Shown in pieces: positions 1 through 10,960 of a DNA stretch of 64,000 nt; position 1 is the first letter of the stretch; each line of letters begins with the position of its first letter. The notes under the pieces are model-generated. The model was not told the DNA's origin and made no database searches. It saw nothing but the letters and a program-made list of their open reading frames with translations. Made by a program: the position numbers and the translations under genes. Source of the stretch: Lasiodiplodia sp. COLG20 (lineage: Eukaryota > Ascomycota > Dothideomycetes > Botryosphaeriales > Botryosphaeriaceae); contig VNWV01000005.1 of assembly GCA_009801085.1 (NCBI GenBank), forward strand, positions 2,790,001 to 2,854,000. The letters are read 5' to 3'.

Positions 1-1000
1 GTCCACCTTCCGAAAGATCGCGTTACCCAGACCCACCAGGGTTACGGCTTCGTCGAATTCCAAAGCGAGGAAGAAGCCGATTATGCCGCCAAGATCATGA
101 ACCAGATCCGCCTCTATGGCAAGCCCATCCGTGTCAACAAGGCTAGCGCCGACAAGCAGAAGACGGTCGAGGTCGGTGCCGAGCTCTTCGTCGGCAACTT
201 GGACCCTATGGTGGATGAGAAGGTCCTGTTCGACTGTTTCTCGAGGTTTGGCAGTCTCATCTCAGCTCCCAAGGTATGCAGAATCACCCGTCATTGTTCC
301 GAGCCAAATCTAACGTGATCACGCACAGGTTGCGCGCGACGAGAACAACCTGTCCAAGGGCTACGGCTTCGTCTCCTTCTCTACGTTTGAGTCCTCTGAT
401 GATGCCATTGCGAACATGAACGGCCAGTACCTCATGAACAAGGAGATCAGCGTCCAGTACGCCTACAAGAAGGACGGCAAGGGTGAGCGCCACGGTGACG
501 CTGCCGAGCGTGCCCTCGCGGCGGAAGCTCGCAAGCACGGTGTCCAGCCGACCACCCAGCCTCTGCCCCCTCAGCTCTTCCAGCAGCCTTCCCTTCCGGC
601 TCCTAGCGCCCCCGCTGCCATGCTCAACGGCGCCGGCCCGACCCCGCCTCCCGCTCCCGCTGGTTTCGCGCCTCCGCCCAACTACCAGAGCGTTCCGCCG
701 CCGCACCAGCAGAGCCGCACTCCGGTCCAGTCCACCCCGCTGCCGCCTCCGCCTGCCGGTCTTCCCGCCCGTCCCCCGCCGTCCCAGGCTGGTTACGGTG
801 GCCCGGCTGGCTACGCTCCTCCCGGCTTCTCCGCTCCTCCTCCCGGCCAGTTCCCGCCTGCCGGTGCTCCGCCGCCCGGCTTTGCCCCTCCTCCGAACTT
901 CGCTCCCGGCTTCCCGCCTCCTGGCCAGGGCCCTCCTCCGCCCGGCATGCCTCCTGGCATGCCTCCGGGCTTCCAGCAGCCGGGATATAGTAGGCGCTGA
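1..1000 (+). CDS. hsh49: Splicing factor 3b subunit 4 (SF3B4/Hsh49), 5' partial
   Basis: Exons 1..273 and 329..1000; the start lies before the window. This is the U2 snRNP SF3b subunit that contacts pre-mRNA near the branch site in the nucleus. The visible part begins inside the first RNA-recognition motif (RNP1-like GYGFVEF, residues about 14-20). A second RRM follows (RNP2-like LFVGNL, RNP1-like GYGFVSF), split by the intron. The C-terminal half is a long Pro/Gly/Ala-rich tail with repeated PPG and PPP runs, ending GYSRR. Two RRMs plus a proline-rich tail is the known architecture of SF3B4. The intron is 55 bp, gtatgc..cacag, and splicing it joins ISAPK to VARDE in frame. Antisense open frames over the tail are composition artefacts. 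Confidence 0.93.
274..328 (+). other. Intron in the SF3B4 gene
   Basis: 55-bp GT..AG intron. An in-frame stop (TGA at 317-319) follows the donor, so splicing is required to keep the second RRM in frame. Confidence 0.9.
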
Positions 1001-1789
1001 ATATCGCACCGTGCTGCGCTTTTCTGAAGGCCTTCTGGATTCTATTTATTCAAGTCGTAAAAGTATGGTTGGTTGGTGGTGTGAAATACCCCTCAGCATT
1101 CAGCGGAAATAAACAAAAGTTATGGGTGGGCACAGACACGCCTACCAAAGGAACAGGGTCGGCGTCTAAGGGTTCTTTATGCCTACAGGCATGGACGTAA
1201 GTAGCCAACTGCTATTCTTGCAGGTGGATCAGTCAGTAATAAAACGTGTGCAGCGACTCGAGCGATCCACTTCCGAGAACATATCGAGTGGGTGGTGAGA
1301 GTTTGAATTGCTGCTGAATGACGCACAATTACAGTGACCTCATGTGAGAAGCTGATGCTTCTATTGCTCAAGACGTGGAGCTTGCGATGATGACTATCCA
1401 AACGGAGGGCAAAGCCTCCGAACAGACTGATAAAAGGAAACCGGAAGACAAAGTCCGGAGTGATGATAGCACGAGAGATGCAGTAAGGAAAAGCGGAGGA
1501 GACTCCTGTCAGTAATACAAAAGAAAGGAAAAAAGGAGATCAAGAAGCCAAATCCCTCCCAGAGAAACGCCCGCGCTCGCTAAGAAATGTAGTCAAAAAA
1601 AAAAAAAAAACAGAAATGCTCCTTCCAATCCACCTTTCAAACTCCTTTATCCTCCTCCCATTGCTGGACCATCCATATGCCCGTGTTGGATTCTCCCATA
1701 TTTGGTGCCTCTTTTTTCTTTTTTCTTTTTCCTGGACAATCCGTCCGTCACTCCTCTCGCCATGAGCCGTGGACGCTTCGTTCTCACGC
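1001..1789. other. Convergent intergenic region
   Basis: This lies between the 3' ends of the SF3B4 gene and the DUF2015 gene. It holds a 16-base A tract at 1595-1610 and pyrimidine-rich stretches at about 1710-1735. I see no gene or structured RNA. Confidence 0.6.
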
Positions 1790-2301
1790 TCACGAGAAAG
1801 ACACGAACTTGGGATCCCTAGGCAGGCCATCGGGACCGATGTTGTTCTTGGCGAAGCGGCCCTGGGTATAGATGCGACGGGCCTCGTCGAAGTTGCAGCC
1901 CCTCGTGCGCATGATGCGGTGCACCTCAGCCTTGGCGGCGCCGTCAAGACCGGCACGCGAGTCGCCGCCCGCAACGTTGCCGGCCAGGTCGAAGTGGGCG
2001 CTGCTGAATCCGGCTTCCATGTCGTCGGCGAAGGAGGAGTGGCCGGGGAGGCGCGAGTAGAACCACCGGCTGAAGGGAAGATGCGGGAGGTGCGAGCTCC
2101 ATCGTGCTCGGGTGAAGTAGAGGGCTGCAGCGAAAAGTGATTATTAGCCTTAGTCCTGTTGGTGTTGTTGTGGTGAAGATTGGGTCATGGAATAATGTGG
2201 CTTGGCTATTTCTAGGCAGGAGGTGAATGAGAAGACGTACCGGTTGCGATTACGAAGATGGAGAGGGCGAGGGAGTAGGCGAGATAGTTGTCGATAAACA
2301 T
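1790..2301 (-). CDS. DUF2015 family small membrane protein
   Basis: Exons 2241..2301 and 1790..2124 on the minus strand, 131 aa. The short first exon encodes a hydrophobic N-terminus (MFIDNYLAYSLALSIFVIAT), a probable signal anchor or single transmembrane helix. The second exon carries the conserved part: a FSSAHFDL segment, GGDSRAGLD, a run ending FDEARRIYT, and a C-terminal IGPDGLPRDPKFVSFS. I recognise this as the fungal family of unknown function DUF2015; length and ending fit. The 116-bp intron starts gtacgt and ends ctgcag, and the split codon (G|CC) joins in frame. No enzymatic motif is visible and the function is unknown. Confidence 0.85.
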
Positions 2302-2889
2302 ATTGGGCGATGTGTCGGAGGTTTGCTGGGGGGAAAGATGGATGTTGCAAGGGATGAGGCGGGTTGGTGGTGGCGGAGATAGCTGAGGATTGCTGGCGGT
2401 ACACGGAAGCGCGGCTGCGTGCGGAGTACAGGTGACGAAAGCTGGAAGGCAACGGAACGGAACGGCAGTAGGGAGCGGCGACGCGTGTACACGATAGTTG
2501 GTGATGTGGTGTTCTGCGGAGTATGCAGCAGGTGTGGAGCAGCTAGCCCAGCATAGCGCTGGCGTGCATGGAGCTGATGTGCGTAGTCTGCCGTCTCATT
2601 TACGACGGGTGGTGGAAAGGTAAGGTAATGCGCTTGGGCCGGCTGGCGACATCCCTCGGCGATCACCTGTCGTCAGCGCCTGGCTGCGCCTCCCAGGCTC
2701 CCCGGCCAGCCCGGAGGCCGGCGTTACCATTCATCCACGCGGCGCATGGCGCTAGGCCGCTTGTGGGTGGTTTGGCGACGGGATTTTGGAAGTGCACACG
2801 GCAACCACGACCACACGAGACGAGTGCAGGACAGCGACACGAGAGACGGACATACCTCGCAACCCCCAACAACCCCCAAATCCGCCACA
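2302..2889. promoter_or_regulatory. Divergent promoter region, DUF2015 / eL28
   Basis: This 588-bp interval lies between two diverging start codons. The eL28 side ends in a C/A-rich leader (about 2860-2889) typical of highly expressed fungal genes. I cannot assign specific factor sites. Confidence 0.5.
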
Positions 2890-3576
2890 ATGGTTCAGAA
2901 CGTTTCTGCCGACCTCGTCTGGGAGGTTACCCGCAACACCAGCGCTTTCCTCCTCAAGCGCAAGCAGGCCGGTGGTGTCCAGTTCTCCCGCGACCCGCTG
3001 AACCTGACCAACAAGCACGCCCGCAAGGTCCGCATTGCTCTGCCCGTGAAGCATTGTCTCGTGCAGTCTGGCTGACTTCATTTCCCGTGTAGTACGAGGG
3101 TTTCGTCAACGACAAGGTATTACCAATTCCGGGCAATGAGCGACAGCTTTAGGAACGATCCCGACTAACGCGACTTTGTGCGATTAAAGGCCTACGGCAT
3201 TCAGCCCACCGAGAACGGCGGTGTCCAGCTCACCATCAAGAAGGCCAACAAGTACAACAAGCCCGTCAACGCCATCCAGACCTCCACCTTCGGCCCCGCT
3301 ACCTCCTCCCGCAAGTACGTACCCCGCAACCTTGGAGGCCGCGCATCTGCCTGTTTGGAAGTATTCATGGGAGGATCGTGAGTGTTGACAGCTTGGGATA
3401 GGGTCTACAAGAACATCATCAACTCGACCGTCAAGCGCCACTACCGCGCTGACCTCCAGAAGGAGGCCGTCGCCCGCGCCTCTGCCATCAAGAAGTCCCA
3501 GAAGCCCGTCAAGGCCGCCAAGCCCTCCAAGCCCAGGGGCAAGAAGGCCCTTCAGCAGGCCGCCAAGTCCGAGTAA
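2890..3576 (+). CDS. rpl28: 60S ribosomal protein eL28
   Basis: Exons 2890..3027, 3093..3116, 3190..3314 and 3402..3576 give 153 aa. The protein starts MVQNVSADLVWEVTRN, continues FSRDPLNLTNKHARK, and after a 24-nt exon (YEGFVNDK) reads AYGIQPTENGGV. It ends in a Lys/Ala-rich tail. This is the eL28 family, a structural protein of the large ribosomal subunit, at the expected size. eL28 is absent from Saccharomyces cerevisiae but present in filamentous fungi and fission yeast. Three short introns (65, 73 and 87 bp) all have GT..AG ends, and the split AA|G codon at the last junction restores RKVYKNI. Confidence 0.95.
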
Positions 3577-5010
3577 ATCTTTCCGTCACGCTCGGCAATG
3601 AGGGTTTAAAAATGGTTAGGGGATCAGGGGGGAAAGGATAGAAAGAAGCGTCCGAGGAGGAGCATTTTCTCTCTGGGTTGGGATGATAAAGGAGTTTTTT
3701 CCATCTCATCGGCGCATGTGCGAAAAGCAAAGAGCAAATGGCTGGATTATGATCACGAGCTGGGGAATTGGCTCGGGTTCGGGGATTTTGACTCCTTTGC
3801 GCTAACTCGAATCGAAACAATTTCCAATCCAACGCTTTTTTCGGCATACTGGAGGATTATTCTTGCTGAACATATCCGACCCGGATGAAATGTTTTGGGA
3901 ACTTGGTATTGCTCTAGTGCTCAAACTTCTGGCCAAAAGTGCGAGATTGTGGGAGTTAACGCCATGATATCAATGCTGGGTTCCTTCGTGTTACAAGGAC
4001 GAAGTGGATTCAGCCGTCATTGCGACAAAGTCAACATGATTCAAGCCCTTGTTCGGACGTCTTGTCTGCTGGATTGGATCTGTACGGCTTCGTAAGCACT
4101 TTGCTCTTCTGCACAACTTCACTTTTGCGAACCGGATGAATTGCGTGCGCGTGTAAGTGTTATATGAAGGAGATTATAAGTGGCAGGGCATGAAAAAGGC
4201 ACTGATTGCATGGAGCAACGTTCCTGGTATCTTTTTGCGTCCACAAGATGAGGTTTTCTCATCGTGAAGGACCGTCAGCCCAGCGGTATACTTACCTATG
4301 CACCAAGATTATCTCGGCAAGTCCTGCAGACAATCTCGGTCTCACGCACTTTCCATGGCGACTTCATCACTACCTGATGTTGTATGTATTGTGCTAGCAC
4401 AGTTTCTTCCAGCCTTTATATCATCCTCAAACCAATCAGGTAAGCGCAATCAGACTTCTTGTCGCCAGGCGGAAAATGAACGAAGATCTGTATCGCCAAA
4501 TTTTAGAGAACGCTACAAGCTAGTAGTTCCCCGTTACAATACTTCTCCCTGACGAATTATTCTATAAATACTCAGTTACATTGCTGTTCTGCTGCAAACA
4601 CGGAGTTGTAGGTACAGGACTCCTTATCAGACACTTGCAAGACTGGAGAGCTCTGTAAGCGTGAAGTCCCTGAATAAGGTAGGATACAATATCTCGACGA
4701 CGAAACTAAACGCGTAGCTACATATACGTGAAACGAGTCTACCATCTTCGAAGGAAAAGGCTGTCCATTTGGGGAAAGACTACGCCTTTAACAGCGGATG
4801 GCTTCATATTTCCTCTTCCCATAGCATCCAGCATGTATGCCAACATAACACGAAAGTTTCAACGACCACTATCATACTTCCAAAGGCTCAAGTGGGGCTC
4901 TAGTATTTGCACTAAGGTTTCCCTAGAAATGCATACTAATAATTTTGTGCCTTCAGTCTCACAAAAATATTGGTAAGTTTTAGCTACTCACATTAAATTG
5001 TCGAATCGAG

Positions 5011-5089
5011 AGAGCTGGAGCGATGGTCCGGATGTGATGGTTTAATATTTAAATTGATGTTTGCATCCGGACAAGAGCTTCAGTTCTCC
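5011..5089. repeat. Palindromic foldback repeat, copy 1 (most diverged)
   Basis: About 79 bp. The left arm reads inward AGAGCTGGAGCGATGGTCC and the complement of the right arm AGAACTGAAGCTCTTGTCC. Both continue GGATG, and the centre is AT-rich (tttaatatttaaat). It shares the (T/C)TGAAGCT..TCCGGA arm core with the other three copies but has more mismatches, so it is probably the oldest. Confidence 0.65.
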
Positions 5090-6198
5090 AGGAAAGCGTG
5101 AATTAGAGTCAATCAAACAATGAGTTCAAATAGTGTCGCAAGACATGCTACAATTTATGGGTAGCCGAAGCCTTCGTCGGGATGTTTATAAGAGCCCCAA
5201 TTTGCCGTGAGATTTTACAAAAGCATGGCATCGAGGGCGAGCATATGGGTAATCTGCTGCATATGGCTTGTTGTTAAACAAAGGGTATAGGCTACATTTC
5301 AAGGAGTAATAATCGTCGTATCCTCCAGTATCTTAGCGTTGCCATGAGCCACAAAACCAGTTCAGAGGATGACCACTTCACTTATGCATTCGTACATTAG
5401 ACGTTGTCCAGTTGAAAGGCCTCCTGAGATTCCATTCAAACACTATTTGCAATCCGGCTATTCTGCCTGCCTTTTTGATTCGGTGACGCTCAGAAGAGCC
5501 GTGTGACTTCACTGTTGGTCTCTATAGCGACGTCCATATTAATAAAAGGTCAACAGATCTGGACCCCCACCCCAACTTGGCCTACAGTAGGGTCCCGGCG
5601 CATATAGAGAATAGATGAACAACTAGAACAACTTGAATTATTCTTTAGCTCTTTTTGCTTCGATTTGTTAAGATCTGTTCGGCAGTTGCGTTTCCTGCAT
5701 TCCTATGAAGTTCTTTCATCAACGCTGGTATTCATCGAGGACATGAATTAGTGCACCAAGCACAAGAGCAGTAAGCTTCAAGTCACAATCGACAACGTCC
5801 GAAGTCTTTGTCAAGGAATGCACGCAAATTACAAGTGTCTCTCGCAACGAGCGCAGGCACAGGTGCAACCGGCACGCCCTACCACTGTGATACATCCGCA
5901 TAAAAGCTTTGTCTCAGCTGCATCCCCTGACATACAGGCCTGCAGCCTCACCGCGCAGAAAGGCAACGCACACGACGCACAGATGGCGCACGACTCGCAT
6001 GTAATCGCTTGAGCAAGCCGCGAATACACCCTGGTGACAGAGGCGATCGCTTGAGATTCGAAGATGGTAGCCATAGCCACATCGCAATATAGTGCGTCCA
6101 TGCGGACAATATCGATCGCGACTGTCCTGTCAAAGTGGATGCCGAAAAATCTGAACCGTCGTAACTAATTTCTATTAGCATTTAAGCTCCACTTCCAT

Positions 6199-6280
6199 GG
6201 GCAGTTGAAGCTACCATCTGGACGTGGATGTTGAATTATTAAATACACATAATACGCCTCGATAGTAGCTTCAACTACCC
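6199..6280. repeat. Palindromic foldback repeat, copy 2
   Basis: 82 bp. The left arm starts GGGCAGTTGAAGCTACCATC and the complement of the right arm GGGTAGTTGAAGCTACTATC, so the element can fold into one long hairpin. The centre is AT-rich (gaattattaaatac). Most arm-to-arm mismatches are transitions. No clear target-site duplication is visible next to the ends. Confidence 0.8.
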
Positions 6281-6903
6281 ACGTACGTCGAATAATTCCT
6301 TGTGGAGAAAATTGCGAGTGATCTTCTCCACTTCTTCAGCTTTCAAGCCTCGTCCAAGAACCACGAAAACGCCGTCCTGCACTGGTTCTGGCTTCACTAG
6401 GCCGTCACCGTCACACTGACTGTCGTCATTCATGCCTCATGGTATCTGACACTGAAACACAAGCCACCAAGGATCAATCATGCTCTCGCTCCATCGCCAA
6501 GACCTCCGAAGTAGAAGGTGGATGGGTGGTCGAGATTTCGATTGCGGGAGGGGTAGGCATGACTGGTAGAGCTAGGCGGAGCCGAAGGATTGCGATCCCC
6601 TGGTTTTGTACTACCGTTGCGAGCCGACAGGTGTAGCACTGGTGATGTAGTGGAACGCTTGCATAGAGTTCCGTCGCCGTGTAAGGGGACTGTGGCTGCC
6701 TTGGCGAGAACTTTGTGTGATAGGGTGTGCTTCTCTTGAAGTGCAGTGAATGTGATTCGGAATCTTATCAAACATTGTATCAGATGTGACAGCACTACGC
6801 TAGGACTAAATAGTTATCCGATAGCCCATCTGATGAGTACAATGGCTACCGTCGAGAGAGAGGGAAGTGTGGAAACCCCCAGTTCCAAACATCTAAAATC
6901 ACT

Positions 6904-8606
6904 TCAAATGGTATACTTGAACTCCGGATGCCTGTATCCAAGCATGCCCTCGTCACCTTCCTGCAGCCTGTAGTCCCTCTTGCCAGCCGCCCTTTTCTTG
7001 TTCTCCCACAAGCAGTAGAAGATATTCGTTGTGCTGAGCACAAGAGAGAGGCACAACACGCCGATGTTGATGGCGTGGCCTCTAGTGTATCTTGGCCTAC
7101 ATGTCGCAATAAGTTAGCAAGGATAATGATCCTTCAGTGGAGTCAAGCCCAGGACCAGTAAGCCACTCCGCTCGGCGCCAAAAGTTGGCGCCGAGCCAAG
7201 CTGGGCTCTTTTCCGACAATGACGCATGTCAGACTAGCCAAGACGGAGAGCGGACTACTTACGCATCTTTTTGCAGGTAGGTAAAGGTTGCGATAAAGGC
7301 GGCCATGTTGGCAATCATCAGCTGGAAGCCGGTGCCCGTTGCTCGGACGTAGTGGGGAGCCAGGTTGTTCGCCAACCAGCCCATCACGAGAGGTGAGCAC
7401 GGAAAGACGCCTGCCGCAACGAAAAAAGTGCCACCATAGCGCGTGAGCGGTTTGGCGCTTGCAATCTGCATGATGTATCCGATGATGGCGAGCGTTGCGC
7501 CGCCGATCATGAAGGGACCGCGAACTTTGTATCTGTCGGAGAGGTGACCGACTAGGATAACGCTGAGGAATCCGCCGACATTGGGAGGTACCGTGTACAG
7601 CTGAGCTTTGACAGACGTGTAGCCAAGTGTCTTGATGATGGTGGGGAGAAACAGCGAGAACGAGTAAATAGGCGTGATGATGGCGAAGAAGTTCAGGGAG
7701 AGAATAATTGTCTGCCAGTTCATAAGGGCACGCTTGACCCAAGCCCAATTGAATGTCTCCGCTTCGACATCGCCAGTTGTTGTAGCACCGTGGGCATCGG
7801 AGCGCATGCGTGCAACTGCGCAGTTGCGTTCTTCTTCGGTCAAAAATTTCGACTCGACGGGAGCATGGGGAAGGAAGAACATGGTCGTAATGCCGACAAT
7901 CACCGTGATACCGCCTGAGAGTAGATCAAATTAACAAGAGTGTATTTCCTGGAAACGCATGTTTCTCACCTTCGATGAAGAAAATGAACGGCCAGCCATT
8001 GTAGCCGTTCGTCTTGATCCTTGCCAGACCAGTGGCTAAGAGACCGCCAAACGCTCCGCTCAGTGGAGCAGCACAGTAAAACATTCCAATACGATAGAGA
8101 AGCTCGTGGCGGCGGTAGAACATGGCCAAGTAAATGATCATGCCACCAAGGAGTCCACCCTCGGCGAAGCCAAGGAAGAATCTCGCGGCAAGAAGACCTT
8201 CATAGGACTTCACGAAGCCCATGAAAGTGCTAATCAAGCCCCAAATGGTCACCAGCCCCGGCAGGTAGTATCCAGCCTTGAGGTGTTTGAGGACGAGGTT
8301 GCTGGGGACATCGTAGCAGATGTAGGGGACGTAGAAGATGGCGAGTGCGATGTTGAACTTGTCGGCATCGAGATCAAGATCCTCCTGCAGGCCGTCGATT
8401 CTAGCATTGCCAATGTTACTCCGATCGATGAAAGCGAGGAGCCAGAGAACAAAAAGCCAGGGGACAATGTGCTTGTCGAACTTCCTGGTAACGCGCTTTT
8501 CTAGCGTGGCATCGAAGGCGTTTTGGTCCTGCCAGGTGGTGTTGACCTTCTCCAGGTGAGCCTCTTTGTTCTTTTCGATATCGGCGCTAGGCGAGGACTC
8601 GGACAT
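6904..8606 (-). CDS. MFS transporter, anion:cation symporter (Dal5/Tna1-like) family
   Basis: Exons 7970..8606, 7263..7914 and 6904..7096 on the minus strand, 493 aa, the usual size for 12-helix permeases. After a polar N-terminus come FDKHIVPWLFVLWLLAFIDR and SNIGNARIDGL, then RFFLGFAEGGLLGG in the fourth helix region and GHLSDRYKVRG in the second half. The C-terminal exon has GHAINIG, a helix, ENKKR and a final LGYRHPEFKYTI. This pattern is typical of the fungal ACS subfamily that carries allantoate, nicotinate, pantothenate and related anions across the plasma membrane. The substrate cannot be told from sequence. Intron 1 is 55 bp and intron 2 is 166 bp; both restore frame through split codons. 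It diverges from the cyclin H gene. Confidence 0.9.
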
Positions 8607-9321
8607 GATGCAGCGCGCGATTTGGTGACGGAGTCGCAGATAAGGTCAGTGAAGAGACGATGGGCAAAGCTGGAGGAAATAGCTGAAACGGCAACGAAGA
8701 CTGGGTCACGGAGGGAGAAATGTGCGGTCTGGACCGGCTCAACAGCTGCATTTAAAATATGCGGGAAACTCCCGGTGTCACTTCAGCATTGACGGTCCTA
8801 TCGGCTAGTATTGATTCCCCGCATGTCAGCGTCAGCCAGGTCCGCAATCAAAACAGGCGCCGGGGACTGGGAAGGGGACGATCATCAGGCCCGTGGGAAC
8901 TGGCGTCCGGGTCTGGGGTAACAGCCAGTCAGATCCGGGGTGGCTTGCGGCGTAGCCGTGCTGGGGTGCGGCAGCCGCACCGCCGGCCACTGACAGGCGG
9001 TTCCATGCATGCTGCCGGCGACCTCGATCGAAAAGCATGTGAGACATGATACCGCGCGGGTGACTGCAAAAGGTGTGATTTTTGGTGGCGGCGGTGTTAG
9101 TGAAGAGCTGAGCCTGCCACATTGCTTGGGGTGGGACAAGCATTTCTGGGGAAGGGCGAGGCTTGCACGCGACAAGGCGCGCCAAGTGTGTGGAGAGTCG
9201 GGGCAGGTGGGGGCCTGCAGTCGGGGCAATTTCAGCCGACACTGCAGCCTCCGACGCGTGCGCCGACTCAACGCCCGCTCCCTGCCCTGCGCTGCGCTCC
9301 AGAGCCTCTGGCACCGACACC
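8607..9321. promoter_or_regulatory. Divergent promoter region, MFS transporter / cyclin H
   Basis: 715 bp between two diverging start codons. The half nearest ccl1 is GC-rich and open in several frames by composition. No distinct motif is assigned. Confidence 0.5.
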
Positions 9322-10612
9322 ATGCACCTCACCGAGGACGAGGTCTATCGCACCTCGACCCAGTACCGCCTGTGGTCCTTCACCCCCGAGCGCCTGCGCT
9401 CGCTGCGCAACTCGACCAACGTCAATGCCGCCGAGCGCGTCAAGGCCAACATCAAGCGCTTCAGGGCTCAGAAGTCGGCCGACGATGCCGCTCAACAAAA
9501 CGGCGGCGCCAGTACTGGCTCCGACGGCCTCGACATAGACCCACTTACCCCGGATGAAGAGCTCAAGCTGGTCACCAAGATCTGCAAGACCTGCGTCGAG
9601 TTTGCCGACTTTGCCAAAAAGAACACCAAGTTCAACTTCCCCACAAACGTCATCGTAAGCCGTGCCCGTCCAGAACTGATACCGCTGCTGACCCACCAAG
9701 GCCACCGCAGTCCAGTATGTGAAGCGCTTCTATCTGTTCAACTCCATCATGGTCTACGACCCTAAGAAGATCATGCCCACATGCCTCTTCCTCGCCACCA
9801 AGACCGAAATCCACTGGACCCCCGCCGGTGAACTCGCCCCGCTACTTGGCGCTCGGATGACCGCCGAAGACATCCTTGCCCCCGAGTACCTTGTCGCTCA
9901 AGCTCTCCGCTTCACATTCGACATAAGGCATCCGTACCGGGGTCTCAACGGTGGGAACATGGAACTGATAGCCCTGGCCAAGGGGGAGGCCGCCATGCTG
10001 CCCGGATCCGGCAGGACGCCTCAAGCCGCGCAGGCCGAGATGCTGAGGCTCCCTGAGCGGGCCGACGGCGCACCGTCTACGACCGCTAGCGACGAGCGGG
10101 CTATGGTGAACCGCATCGGCAACGCCTACAACGTAGCACGCACGACGCTCAAGAGCGTAGCACCCATCTCGGACGCCTACTTCTTCTACACGCCCGCCCA
10201 GGTCTGGCTGGCCGCCATGCTGCTCGCTGACGAGCCGCTGACGCTGTTCTACGTCGACACCAAGTTCCCCAGCGCCGCTGCTGCCGCCCAGGACGAGAAG
10301 CAGGCCGCCGCGTGGGAAGTGCGGAACAAGCTCGTCGCTACCATTAGGGCGTGCGCGCAGCTGCTCGAGGCGCAGCGCAAGGTGCTCGAGGGCTCGGAGC
10401 TCGACGAGGAGTGCAAGCGCATCGCCCGCAAGCGTGACTTGTGTAGCGACCCCGAGAAGGCCGATTTGATCGGCCTGCATGCCGCGCAAAAGAGGGGTGG
10501 TGCCTCCGAAGGCCAGATGGCCGAGAATCTTGCGAAGAGGAGGAAGCTTGAACGGGAGAACAGTCAGAAACAGTCGGATGACTTTTGGGGACCCGAGCTG
10601 AAAAAGGAATGA
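9322..10612 (+). CDS. ccl1: Cyclin H, TFIIH/CAK subunit (Ccl1)
   Basis: Exons 9322..9654 and 9701..10612, 414 aa. The N-terminus has STQYRLWSFTPERLRSLR, which matches the cyclin H entry segment. The first cyclin fold follows (VKRFYLFNSIMVYDPKKIM, then TCLFLATKTE), with a further helical region containing YFFYTPAQVWLAAMLLADE. Cyclin H pairs with Cdk7/Kin28 in TFIIH, phosphorylating the RNA polymerase II C-terminal domain and acting as CDK-activating kinase. The 46-bp intron (gtaagc..accaag) lies at phase 0 between NVI and ATAVQYV. The C-terminus is charged and ends GPELKKE. The long minus-strand frame over exon 2 is a shadow. Confidence 0.9.
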
Positions 10613-10960
10613 AATGCTTTTGCGTGCATTAAACATGGGCGTAGGAGGCTCGGGCATTTATGATGGAGTTTTTCTTTCCTGGAGCTCAAGGACATTGGAA
10701 GAAAAAGAAAGTCAAGGGAGTTACACGGCGCGCGGGTATTTGCCTCGTGGTTTTGCGAGGGCTGGTTTGGTTATAGACGAGTCCCGAATCACGAATACTG
10801 GAACCAAAAGTGCGGTCATGATGGTGGGTTACGAAAGCTTTTATTTTAACAGGTACCCCTTACAAGAGATACTGCACCTGCTTGTGTAGGTGGTCGAGAT
10901 TTTTCATTCTTTAAATCTCATCTATGATCCGATGATGCCTGCTTCATCTACTCACTGAAC
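10613..10960. other. Convergent 3' intergenic region, ccl1 / RIX1
   Basis: 348 bp between the tail-to-tail stop codons of cyclin H and Rix1. Nothing beyond T- and A-rich stretches suited to 3' end formation. Confidence 0.5.

Larger units (their letters stand above)
3577..6903. other. Gene-poor, AT-richer intergenic region
   Basis: These 3.3 kb lie between eL28 and the MFS transporter. No open frame is longer than about 105 codons and none resembles a known family. Base composition is visibly more AT-rich than in the gene blocks, most clearly from about 4,100 to 5,700. Two copies of the palindromic repeat described below are here (5011-5089 and 6199-6280). It looks like degenerated mobile or spacer DNA. 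Confidence 0.6.

Noticed and set aside
284..1009. 241-codon open frame antisense to the SF3B4 tail
   Set aside because: It is Arg/Gly/Ala-rich shadow coding of the Pro-rich tail, with no family resemblance.
4976..4991. Sequence like the outer right end of repeat copy 3 (agctactcaca)
   Set aside because: Too short, and no arm core nearby.
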